Shown here piece by piece: positions 8,469-17,603 of a DNA stretch of 64,000 nucleotides. Where the stretch lies: NCBI GenBank assembly GCA_030427205.1, contig JAUHXC010000026.1, forward strand, positions 85,300 through 149,299, in the 5' to 3' direction. Each line of letters opens with the position of its first letter. Position 1 is the stretch's first letter. The stretch is from a bacterium (GTDB lineage Bacteria; Myxococcota_A; Bradymonadia; UBA7976; UBA1532). Under the pieces are notes generated by a model, which saw nothing but the letters and a program-made list of their open reading frames with translations, searched no databases and was not told the DNA's origin. Both the position numbers and the translations under genes were made by a program.

Positions 8469-9767
8469 ATGGCCAATCGCGGACGACTCAAGGCGCTCGG
8501 TCCCGGGCTGTTGATGGCCGGCGCCGCCATCGGGGTCAGCCATCTGGTGCAGGCCACCCGGGCCGGCGCGGTCTACGGCTTCGGCCTCATCGGGCTGGTG
8601 CTGCTGGCCAACATCGCCAAGTACCCCGCTTTTCGCTTCGGGCCGGCCTACGCCACCGCCACCGGCACCTCGCTGCTCGAGGGCTACCGCCGCCAGGGCA
8701 AGTGGGCGCTGGGGCTCTACCTCGTCGTCACCCTGGGCACCATGTTCACCGTGCAGGCGGCGGTGGCCGTGGTCTGCGCCGGGCTGGCCAAGGTCATGCT
8801 TGGCCTCGAGGTGAGCGCGCCGGTCATCGCGGTGGGTATCATCGTCGTCTGCGCCGGGCTGCTGGCCGTCGGCCGCTACCGCTGGCTCGACGCCATCAAC
8901 AAGGTGATCATCGTCGCCCTGACCGTCGCGACGCTCGCCGCCACCGCGCTGACCCTGCCCCAGATCGACTTCGGCGCCATGCCCTGGTGGCCCGCGAGCA
9001 CCACCACCGCCGACATCTTCTTCTTCGCCGCGCTCGTCGGCTGGATGCCCTCGGCCATCGACATCTCGGTGTGGAACTCCCTGTGGACCCTCGCCCGCCG
9101 CGAGACCTCGGGCCATACCCCGACCCGCGACGAGTCGATGTTCGACTTCCACATCGGCTACTGGGGCACGGCGTTTCTCGCGCTGTGCTTCCTGGTGCTC
9201 GGCGCGGGCGTGATGTACGGGCAGGGGGCCGAGATCCAGGCCAGCGCCGGCGGATTCGCCGCCCAGATCATCGACCTCTACACCCAGGCCCTCGGCGAGT
9301 GGTCGCGCCCGCTCATCGGCGGCTGCGCGTTCCTGGTCATGTTCTCGACCACCTTCACCGTCGTCGACGGCTTCCCCCGGGCGCTGGCCACCCTCGGGCT
9401 GCGGTTCAGGCGGGAGGAGATCCCGTGGGGCGGCGAGGAGAAGCCGCGCACCGACGCCGACGGCATCGGCGGGTTCAAGCTGGCCTACTGGGGCAGCCTG
9501 GTCATCCTGGCCATCGGCGCCTCGATCGTGCTCTTCACCCTGATGACCTCGCTCAAGGCGATGGTCGACCTGGCCACCACCCTCAGCTTCCTCACCGCGC
9601 CGATCCTGGCCGCGCTCAACCACCGCTCGATGTTCGACGAGTCGGTGCCCGCCGACCATCGGCCGACCCCGCTGCTGCGGCTCGCCAGCCTGGGCGGCAT
9701 CGTCTTCCTCGGAGGCTGCGCCGCTTATTGGATCTGGCTGACCGTGCTCCATCCCTGGCTGAGCTGA
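8469..9767 (+). CDS. Divergent Nramp-family divalent metal transporter
   Basis: 432 residues with about eleven hydrophobic helices. The start at 8469 has GGGAGGAGG just upstream and gives MANRGRLKALGPGLLMAGAAIG, a typical Nramp beginning; an ATG 11 codons upstream is less likely. Nramp/SLC11 proteins move Mn2+, Fe2+ or other divalent ions with protons. Canonical members carry DPGN in helix 1, but the equivalent position here reads AAIGVSHLVQAT, so the usual metal-binding Asp and Asn are missing. Helix 6 has GWMPSAIDISVW where A-x-x-MPH is expected. Substrate may therefore differ, as for Nramp-related Mg transporters or metal-independent relatives. No metal-regulator gene is adjacent. Confidence 0.85.
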   Translation: MANRGRLKALGPGLLMAGAAIGVSHLVQATRAGAVYGFGLIGLVLLANIAKYPAFRFGPAYATATGTSLLEGYRRQGKWALGLYLVVTLGTMFTVQAAVAVVCAGLAKVMLGLEVSAPVIAVGIIVVCAGLLAVGRYRWLDAINKVIIVALTVATLAATALTLPQIDFGAMPWWPASTTTADIFFFAALVGWMPSAIDISVWNSLWTLARRETSGHTPTRDESMFDFHIGYWGTAFLALCFLVLGAGVMYGQGAEIQASAGGFAAQIIDLYTQALGEWSRPLIGGCAFLVMFSTTFTVVDGFPRALATLGLRFRREEIPWGGEEKPRTDADGIGGFKLAYWGSLVILAIGASIVLFTLMTSLKAMVDLATTLSFLTAPILAALNHRSMFDESVPADHRPTPLLRLASLGGIVFLGGCAAYWIWLTVLHPWLS

Positions 9768-9776
9768 GCGCGGCGG

Positions 9777-10331
9777 CTATTCCTTCTTCAACGCCGCGAG
9801 CGCGGCCTCCAGCTCGGCCACCCGCTGCTCGGCGGCGGTGCGCGCGGCGTAGGCCCGGCCGTCGGGCACCAGCAGCGCCTGCCGGCGGGCCGCGACCAGC
9901 GCCGCGCGGGCCGCGGTCAGCTCCGCCTGCAGCTCGGCGCGACGCTCGGCGACGGTGGGCGCCGGCGGTTCGGGGGGAGCCGGCTTGGATGGCGCGGGCG
10001 GGCGCTCGCCCACATCCCGCGGCATCGGCGAGCCGGCGGCGCGGGCCGGGCGACCCTTGATGCGACCGGGGCGAATACTCGGCGAAGCCTCCGGCGATGA
10101 GGCCTTCGGGGCCGGCTCCGGCGATACGCCTGCCGCCTCGGCGGCCTGCGCCTTCGCCGCGTCCTGCGCCGCCCGCTCGGCGAGGACGCGGGCCTTCATC
10201 TTCGGCGGCAGCTCGTCGACGTTGCTGGTGTAGTGCACCACGCCGTTCTTCACGTAGCGCCAGGGCTGAGCCTCGGCCGCGCCCGCCGTCAGCAGCCCCG
10301 CGAGGGCCAACGCCGCCATCGCGGACTTCAT
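9777..10331 (-). CDS. Exported DUF4124-like protein
   Basis: 184 residues. The start at 10331 overlaps the stop of the upstream ubiB-like gene (ATGA, 10328-10331), which decides it over an ATG nine codons earlier. The sequence begins with a signal peptide (MKSAMAALALAGLLTAGAAEAQ) and a short DUF4124-like motif, WRYVKNGVVHYTSNVDELPP. A long Pro/Ala-rich linker follows, then a C-terminal Ala/Glu/Arg helix likely to form a coiled coil. DUF4124 is a small periplasmic domain of unknown function. It is probably translated together with the kinase-like gene before it. Confidence 0.8.
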   Translation of the reverse strand: MKSAMAALALAGLLTAGAAEAQPWRYVKNGVVHYTSNVDELPPKMKARVLAERAAQDAAKAQAAEAAGVSPEPAPKASSPEASPSIRPGRIKGRPARAAGSPMPRDVGERPPAPSKPAPPEPPAPTVAERRAELQAELTAARAALVAARRQALLVPDGRAYAARTAAEQRVAELEAALAALKKE

Positions 10332-12040
10332 GGCCGGCTCCGCATGCGCTCGATCCACTTCAAGATGACCCCCAGCCGGATCTTGCCCAGCCGCCCGTAG
10401 GCGAGGTGCCAGCCGAACAGCGCCCCCGACAGCAGCAGGCTCAGGAAGAAGCCGAACCAGACCCAGCCGTTGGTCGTGCCGTCGGGATCATCCGGGCGGA
10501 AGGCGGCCACGATGAACGTGCCCACCAGCGCCCCCGAGGCCAGCAGCCCCAGCACCAGGCGGGTCGCCAGCATGTTCAGCGACGCGCCCAGGCGGTCCAT
10601 CTCGTGGTGGGTCAGGCGGATGGTCAGCCGCCCCGACTCCAGGTCGTTGACCAGCTGATGCCCCAAGAGCGGCAGCTCCTGCAGCCCGTCGACCAGCCCC
10701 ACCGCCGAGCGCAGGGCCAGCTGCTTGACCGCCTGCGGCCCGTACTGCTCGGCCATCAGCGTCTGGGCGTAGGGCAATATGGTCGTCGCGATGTCCAGAT
10801 CGGGCTTGAGCGAGCGCACGATGCCCTCGATGGTCACCGCCGCCTTGGCCAGCAGCGCGTAGTCGGGCGGCACGCGGATCTTGTACTTGATCGCGGTGTC
10901 CATCAGCTCGTTGACCAGGGTGCTCGCGTCGACCTCGTCCAGCCGCCGCACCAGATAGCGGGCCATCAGATCGGCCACCACGTCGCGGAACTCGGCCAGG
11001 TTGACCCGGTCGAGCGGCCGGCCGATGCGATAGATCAGCCGGGCGGTGCTCTCCGCGTCGCGGCTGGCGATGGCCATCGACAGCTGGATCAAGTTGCGCT
11101 GCATATTGGCCGTCAGCCGGCCCACCAGCCCGAAGTCGAGCATGCAGATGCGCCCGTCGGGGGTCACCAGCACGTTGCCCGGGTGCGGGTCGGCGTGGAA
11201 CAGCCCGTCCTGGAAGCCCATCTGGAACGCGATGTCGAGCACCGTGCGCAGCACCCCGTCGAGGGTCTCGTCGTCGGTGTCCTCGGCCCAGGCGGTGATC
11301 TTGCGCCCCTCGACGTAGTGCATCGTCAGGACGGTCTGCCCCGAGAGCCCGTCGACGATGGCCGGCACCAGGACCCGCGCGTCGTCGGCGAAGTTGGCCC
11401 CGATGGCCCGGGCGTTGCGCGCCTCGATGGTGAAGTCGAGCTCTTCGAACAGCGCCCGTTCGAAGGCTTTGACCACCTCCATCGGCTCGTACAGCCCCGC
11501 CTCCTGGATCGTGGCGTCGAGCAGCCGGGCCAGCAGATACAAGAGGTCGAGGTCGGCGCGGATGGTGCGGGCCAGGTTCGGCCGCTGCACCTTGACCACC
11601 ACCTCGGTGCCGTCGGGCAGCGTGCCGCGGTGCACCTGCGCGATCGAGGCCGTCGCCAGCGGCGTCGGATCGATCTCGGCGAGCACGTCGCTCACCGGCC
11701 CGCCCCAGGCCTCGACCAGCGTCGCCTCGATCACCTCGTAGGGCAGCGGCTCGACGTCGTCCTGCAGCCGGGCGAGCTCGGCCTGATAGCGCGACGGCAC
11801 CAGATCGGGCCGCGCGGAGAGCACCTGACCCAGCTTGATGAACGTCGGCCCCAGCGCCTGCAGCAGCTTGCGCAGGCGGGCCGGTCCGGTCAGCCGGGCG
11901 GCCTCGGCCCTCACCTCGGGGTCGTCGGCGTCGAGCTGACCTTCGCTGAGATCGGCCGCCATGCCCCGATAGCCGTGGCGGGCGAGCACCCGGGCGATGT
12001 CGCGGAGGCGGGCCAGGTCTTGGGCGGCGATGCGCAGCAT
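10328..12040 (-). CDS. ABC1/UbiB-family protein kinase-like
   Basis: About 570 residues, normal for UbiB. It has the family's KxGQ motif (FIKLGQVLSARPDLVP), the Ala-rich loop ASIAQVHRG that replaces a P-loop, the nucleotide Lys (VVKVQRP), the DPHPGN catalytic loop and the metal motif MLDFGLVG. Two C-terminal transmembrane helices (LVLGLLASGALVGTFIVAAF and VWFGFFLSLLLSGALFGWHL) anchor it. Relatives support ubiquinone or isoprenoid-lipid metabolism by ATPase or kinase activity. menB at 52600 suggests this organism uses menaquinone, so a quinone or other membrane-lipid role is plausible but not shown. The start codon choice (12040 versus GTG 12076) is open. Confidence 0.9.
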   Translation of the reverse strand: MLRIAAQDLARLRDIARVLARHGYRGMAADLSEGQLDADDPEVRAEAARLTGPARLRKLLQALGPTFIKLGQVLSARPDLVPSRYQAELARLQDDVEPLPYEVIEATLVEAWGGPVSDVLAEIDPTPLATASIAQVHRGTLPDGTEVVVKVQRPNLARTIRADLDLLYLLARLLDATIQEAGLYEPMEVVKAFERALFEELDFTIEARNARAIGANFADDARVLVPAIVDGLSGQTVLTMHYVEGRKITAWAEDTDDETLDGVLRTVLDIAFQMGFQDGLFHADPHPGNVLVTPDGRICMLDFGLVGRLTANMQRNLIQLSMAIASRDAESTARLIYRIGRPLDRVNLAEFRDVVADLMARYLVRRLDEVDASTLVNELMDTAIKYKIRVPPDYALLAKAAVTIEGIVRSLKPDLDIATTILPYAQTLMAEQYGPQAVKQLALRSAVGLVDGLQELPLLGHQLVNDLESGRLTIRLTHHEMDRLGASLNMLATRLVLGLLASGALVGTFIVAAFRPDDPDGTTNGWVWFGFFLSLLLSGALFGWHLAYGRLGKIRLGVILKWIERMRSRP

Positions 12041-12107
12041 GGGCGCATTGTGGGGCAGGGGACCGGGCGCTGTCACGTCGGCGGTGCCAGCGAAGCGCGG
12101 CCGAAGC

Positions 12108-13694
<1,587 letters not shown>

Positions 13695-13811
13695 CGTCGC
13701 GCTCCACCTCGTTGCGCGGGCGGATTACGTCGACGGGCGGGGCGGGGTCAATGGGATCTGCCCTCAGGGCCCGCGGTCGGCGGGCCGGGGCGGACTCGGC
13801 GCAGGGCGGGG

Positions 13812-14945
13812 TCAGCGCAGGGCGGGCTCGGGCTCACCGGCGGACAGCAGCGGCGTGGCCTCGGGGGCCGAGCCGGGGCGCAGGCCCATGCGCCGCATCC
13901 AGTTGAAGTGCGAGGCCAGCGCGCCGGCCACCGTCGGGTTGCAGCGATACTTCAGGCCGTGATCGGCGGCGGTGGCGGCCACGATCTTCGCCATCTCGGG
14001 ATAGTGCACGTGGCACACCCGGGGGAAGAGGTGGTGCACCACCTGGAAGTTGAGCCCGCCGAGGTACCAGGTGGCCAGCGGGTTCTCGGGGGCGAAGTCG
14101 ACGGTGGTGGCCAGCTGCAGCTCGGCCCAGTCGATGTCGATGCGCTCGCCGTCGGTGGGCGGCACGATGAAGTCGGCCTCCTCGACGCAGTGGGCGAGCT
14201 GGAAGACGACCGCCAGCATGACGCCGCAGACGAAGGCCGACAGCAGCCAGAAGGCCACCGCGGTGCCCACGCCGAAGATCAGCGCCGGCACGATGAAGCA
14301 CCAGCTGTGGAAGATGATCTTGCCGACGACGAACTCCGCCAGATCACGCCCCTTGGGCCGGGCGAAGGGGATGTCGTTGATCTGCCCCTGCGCCATCTGG
14401 GTGTAGTCGTCGAGCAGGTGCCACTTGATCGCGATGAACCCGTACAGCGGCCACATGTACCACTGCTGCATCCGGTGCATCGGCAGCCAGTCCTGGCCCG
14501 GCGCCATGCGCAGGAAGAAGCCCGCCTCGAGGTCGTCGTCGACCCCGACGATGTTGGGGTGGCTGTGGTGGATGCGGTTGTGCTTGTGGCGCCAGAGGTA
14601 GCTCGACCCGCCGATGATATCGAGCACGAAGCCCATCGCCCGGTTGACCCGCTTGTCGCGGGCGTAGGCCGAGTGGTTGCCATCGTGCATCACCGAGAAG
14701 CCCAGGCCGGCCCAGAAGAGGCCGAGCGGGATGCCGAAGCCGACGATCGCCGCCCAGCCGCCGTCGCTGAGCCAGAAGCCGCCGATCATCAGCACGAAGC
14801 CGGCGATCAGGGCGGCGCTCTTGCGCCACATGCGGCCGTCGCCGTAGGGGTCGACGCCCTCGGCCTCGAACCAGGCGTCGACCCGCTTGCGCAGGTCTTT
14901 GTGGAAGGCCGAGCCTCCCCGCATACGGATACCGTCGATCTTCAT
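13812..14945 (-). CDS. Membrane fatty acid desaturase
   Basis: 377 residues. The three histidine boxes of membrane di-iron desaturases are present: HDGNH (about residue 87), HKHNRIHHSH (about 120-130) and QVVHHLFPRV (near 300). Paired hydrophobic helices lie before boxes 1 and 3. The pattern resembles the acyl-lipid/linoleoyl-CoA desaturase subgroup, although the N-terminal cytochrome b5 domain found in front-end enzymes is absent, so electrons must come from a separate ferredoxin or cytochrome. The ATG at 14945 has GGGAGG upstream. It is divergent from the secreted-protein/sigma-factor operon. Substrate and position of the double bond cannot be read from sequence. Confidence 0.9.
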   Translation of the reverse strand: MKIDGIRMRGGSAFHKDLRKRVDAWFEAEGVDPYGDGRMWRKSAALIAGFVLMIGGFWLSDGGWAAIVGFGIPLGLFWAGLGFSVMHDGNHSAYARDKRVNRAMGFVLDIIGGSSYLWRHKHNRIHHSHPNIVGVDDDLEAGFFLRMAPGQDWLPMHRMQQWYMWPLYGFIAIKWHLLDDYTQMAQGQINDIPFARPKGRDLAEFVVGKIIFHSWCFIVPALIFGVGTAVAFWLLSAFVCGVMLAVVFQLAHCVEEADFIVPPTDGERIDIDWAELQLATTVDFAPENPLATWYLGGLNFQVVHHLFPRVCHVHYPEMAKIVAATAADHGLKYRCNPTVAGALASHFNWMRRMGLRPGSAPEATPLLSAGEPEPALR

Positions 14946-15054
14946 GGGGCACCTCCCACAGTGCAGTCTCTCGCGGCGGGCGGCGCGAAACGCCCGCCTG
15001 ACGCCGACAACCATGGGGCACCGCCGCGGGGTCGATCCAGTGGTCGGGGCAGCT

Positions 15055-15100
15055 TTGACAAAGCGATGACGAAAGCCATGACGAAGCGATGACGAAGGCC
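15055..15100 (+). promoter_or_regulatory. TTGACA box followed by 11-12 bp tandem repeats in divergent promoter region
   Basis: In the 203-base divergent gap between the desaturase and the secreted-protein operon there is a consensus -35 hexamer TTGACA (15055-15060). It is followed by three near-identical units (AAAGCGATGACG, AAAGCCATGACG, AAGCGATGACG) at 15060-15094. No good -10 is seen at 17 bases. The units could be operator copies or simply slippage. Confidence 0.4.
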
Positions 15101-15148
15101 GCCACGGGCGCCGGGAGATTCCGCGGCGGGGTGTATCATCCGGCGGCG

Positions 15149-16162
15149 ATGAAGACCGTGCCGCCGACCCTGCCCCCGACCGCGCTGCTGATTGCGCTGG
15201 CCCTGTCGGCCCCGGCGGCCCTCGCCGCGCCGCGGCCGGTGGCCCTCGCCTTCGAAGATACGACCGCCGAGCCGGCCTGCGCCGACGAAGCCGCGCTGCG
15301 GGCCCGGGTCGTCGGACTGGTCGACGGGCCCGCGTTCGACGCCGACGCGCGGCGCCGGGCGACGGTCCGCATCTCGGCCGACGGCGGGCGGCGCCTGGCG
15401 CGGGTCAAGGTGCTCGAAGGCCAGCGGGTGCTCGGCGATCGGCAGATCGAGACGGTGCGCGGCGACTGCCCGGCGCTGCTGGCCTCGGTGGCGCTGTCGC
15501 TGGTGCTCGTCATCGACCCGGTGCGCGGCGTGGCCCTGATGGGCGCGCCGCCGCCGCCGCTGCCACCGAGCGCGCCGCCGCCGAGCGCCCCGCCGCGCCC
15601 GTCGCCCGCAGCGCCGCCGGATCCGGACCCGCCGGCCGCGCAGCCGCCCGCCGCGTCGCCCCGGCGCGCATCGGCGACGCGGCTCGACCTCGAAGCCGCG
15701 CTGGTGACCACCGTCGGCGCCACCCCGGGCTTCGGCGGCGGCTGGTCGCTGGCCGGCGGGCTGTATCGGGCGGGCTGGTCGGTGGCCATCGAGGCTCGAC
15801 TGCAGCCGCCCTCGACGGTGGCCCACGGCGGCGGGCGGGTGCGCGCGGCCCTGATCGCCGGCGGCCTGCGCGGATGCGGACAGCGGGGCATCTTCGAACT
15901 GTGCGCCTTGGCTCGGGTCGGGCTGCAGCCGGTCTCCGGCCGCGGCTTCGACCGCGACGCGACGTCGACCGCCGAGGTCGCCTTCGCCGGCGGGCGGCTG
16001 GGTCTGCGCGTGCCGCTGTTGCAGGGCTGGGCCATCGTCGGCGGGCTCGAGCTGGCCGCGCCGCTGGGCACCACCGCCCTGCGCGTCGACGGGCGCACGG
16101 CCTGGCAGAGCCCGCCGGTGGTCGGCGCGGCGCTGCTGGGGGCCGCCCGCCGGTTCCCGTGA
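15149..16162 (+). CDS. Secreted protein with barrel-like C-terminus
   Basis: 337 residues from the ATG at 15149, which opens a clear signal peptide (MKTVPPTLPPTALLIALALSAPAALA). An N-terminal globular region (about 25-130) contains VRISADGGRRLARVKVLEG and a possible disulfide pair. A Pro/Ala-rich linker (about 133-180) follows, and then alternating beta strands with many Gly and aromatic residues ending in ALLGAARRFP, as in a small outer-membrane barrel. Its stop overlaps the start of the sigma factor gene by GTGA (16159-16162), so it leads a three-gene operon. A secreted protein coupled to sigma and single-pass membrane genes recurs in myxobacteria-like genomes; the function is unknown. Confidence 0.78.
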   Translation: MKTVPPTLPPTALLIALALSAPAALAAPRPVALAFEDTTAEPACADEAALRARVVGLVDGPAFDADARRRATVRISADGGRRLARVKVLEGQRVLGDRQIETVRGDCPALLASVALSLVLVIDPVRGVALMGAPPPPLPPSAPPPSAPPRPSPAAPPDPDPPAAQPPAASPRRASATRLDLEAALVTTVGATPGFGGGWSLAGGLYRAGWSVAIEARLQPPSTVAHGGGRVRAALIAGGLRGCGQRGIFELCALARVGLQPVSGRGFDRDATSTAEVAFAGGRLGLRVPLLQGWAIVGGLELAAPLGTTALRVDGRTAWQSPPVVGAALLGAARRFP

Positions 16163-16764
16163 CCGATTCAGCGGCCGACCCGCGATTCGATGACGGATCG
16201 CGGCCCGAGCCCTCAACCTCCCGGGTGATGAACGCCGCCGCCGCGACCGCGATGCCCGAGTTCCGGGCGATCTACGAAGACTTCTTCGACTACGTCTGGC
16301 GCACCCTGCGCCGGATGGGGGTGCGCGAGGCCGACCTGGCCGACGCGGCCCACGAGGTCTTCGTGGTGGTGCACCGCCGGCTGCCCGACTTCGACCCCGC
16401 CCGCCCGCTGGCCCCCTGGATCGGCGGCATCGTCTATCGGGTCGCGGTGCACGAGCAGCGGCGGGCCCGCCATCGCCGCGAGCGCTTGACCGCGCCCGAC
16501 GACCTGCCGCGGCCGACGTCGAGCCGCGATCCGGAGCAGGCGGCGCTGGCCGCCGAGCGCGCCCGGCGGGTGTTGATGGCCCTGCGCGCGCTCGACATCA
16601 AGCGGCGGGCGGTCTTCGTGATGCACGAGCTCGACGGGCTGGCCTGCCCCGAGATCGCCGAGGCGCTGGGGGTGCCCTTGAATACGGTCTACTCCCGGCT
16701 GCGGGCGGCCCGGACGCGATTTCGGGCGGCCCTGGAGCGCATGCGCGAGAGAGGTGAGCTGTGA
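16159..16764 (+). CDS. ECF-type RNA polymerase sigma factor
   Basis: 201 residues from GTG 16159; an internal ATG at 16228 would give 178. Region 2 spans EDFFDYVWRTLRRMGVREADLADAAHEVFVVVHRRL, including the typical DAAHEVFVVVH core-binding helix. Region 4 is a helix-turn-helix near the C-terminus (MHELDGLACPEIAEALGVPLNTVYSRLRAARTRF). This is the short two-domain ECF layout. It is coupled on both sides by GTGA overlaps, upstream to a secreted protein and downstream to a single-pass membrane protein that is the natural candidate for its anti-sigma partner. The promoter it recognises cannot be deduced. Confidence 0.92.
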   Translation: MTDSAADPRFDDGSRPEPSTSRVMNAAAATAMPEFRAIYEDFFDYVWRTLRRMGVREADLADAAHEVFVVVHRRLPDFDPARPLAPWIGGIVYRVAVHEQRRARHRRERLTAPDDLPRPTSSRDPEQAALAAERARRVLMALRALDIKRRAVFVMHELDGLACPEIAEALGVPLNTVYSRLRAARTRFRAALERMRERGEL

Positions 16765-17525
16765 GCGACTGGCGCGACCCCGAGATCGAGGCCGAACTGG
16801 CCGCCGAGCGCGCGCTGCCCACGGCGTCGGCGGCGCAGCGCGAGGCGCTGTATGGCCGGGTGATGCAGACCGTCGCCGCGCCGGCGCCGGCGCCGGCGGC
16901 CGGCCTGGGCGGGTCCAAGCTGGTGCTGGTGGGCGCGCTGCTGGCGGGCGTCGGCTGGCTCGCGCTGCGCGGCGGCGACGAGGGGCCGCCGAGCGCGCCG
17001 GTCGAGTCGGCGCAGCCGAGCGCTGTGGACCACAGCGCCGCGAGCCACAGTTCTGCGAGCCACGGCGCCGCGCCTTCCCAAGTCGAGACCCCGCCGCCGT
17101 CGCCCGCGGCGCAGCCCGCGGCCGAGCCGAGTACCGCCGCGACGATCGTCCCGCGGCGCGACGACCCGCCCGCCGCCGTCCGGCCGCGACCCGCGAGCCC
17201 GCCGCCCGCCGCGACCCTCGCCGCCGAGCAGGCGCTGCTCGAGCAGGCCCGGCGGGCGCTGGCCGCCAATGACAGCCGGGCGGCCCTCGCCGCCATCGCC
17301 CGCCACGGAAGCCGCTTCGCCGCCGGACAGCTCGCCGAAGAGCGGGAGCTCCTGCGGGTGCAGGCGCTGGTGCGGGCCGGCCGGATCGACGCCGCTCGGC
17401 GGCACGCCGCGGGCTTCCGGCGGCGTTTTCCGGCCAGCCTGCTCGAAGAGGCGCTCGACGTGGCCCTGGAGACGCCCGCAGAGGCCCCCAGGCGGCCCGC
17501 GGACGGCCGATTCGAAGATCGATGA
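16761..17525 (+). CDS. Single-pass membrane protein, putative anti-sigma partner
   Basis: 254 residues. The GTG start overlaps the sigma factor stop (GTGA). The N-terminal 45 residues are helical and charged (DWRDPEIEAELAAERALP), suited to binding a sigma factor. One transmembrane helix follows (LVLVGALLAGVGWLAL, about 54-70), then a Ser/Pro/Ala-rich linker and a C-terminal TPR-like helical domain (LLEQARRALAANDSRAALAAI...EALDVALE). No zinc HxxxCxxC anti-sigma motif is present, so the anti-sigma role rests on gene order and topology alone. Confidence 0.7.
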   Translation: MSDWRDPEIEAELAAERALPTASAAQREALYGRVMQTVAAPAPAPAAGLGGSKLVLVGALLAGVGWLALRGGDEGPPSAPVESAQPSAVDHSAASHSSASHGAAPSQVETPPPSPAAQPAAEPSTAATIVPRRDDPPAAVRPRPASPPPAATLAAEQALLEQARRALAANDSRAALAAIARHGSRFAAGQLAEERELLRVQALVRAGRIDAARRHAAGFRRRFPASLLEEALDVALETPAEAPRRPADGRFEDR

Positions 17526-17603
17526 CGGATCGACCTTCGCCCTCTCAATCTGACACATGAGGCCCATCGGGGGCCGGCAGAGCATACTTCGGGGGAGACA
17601 CCG

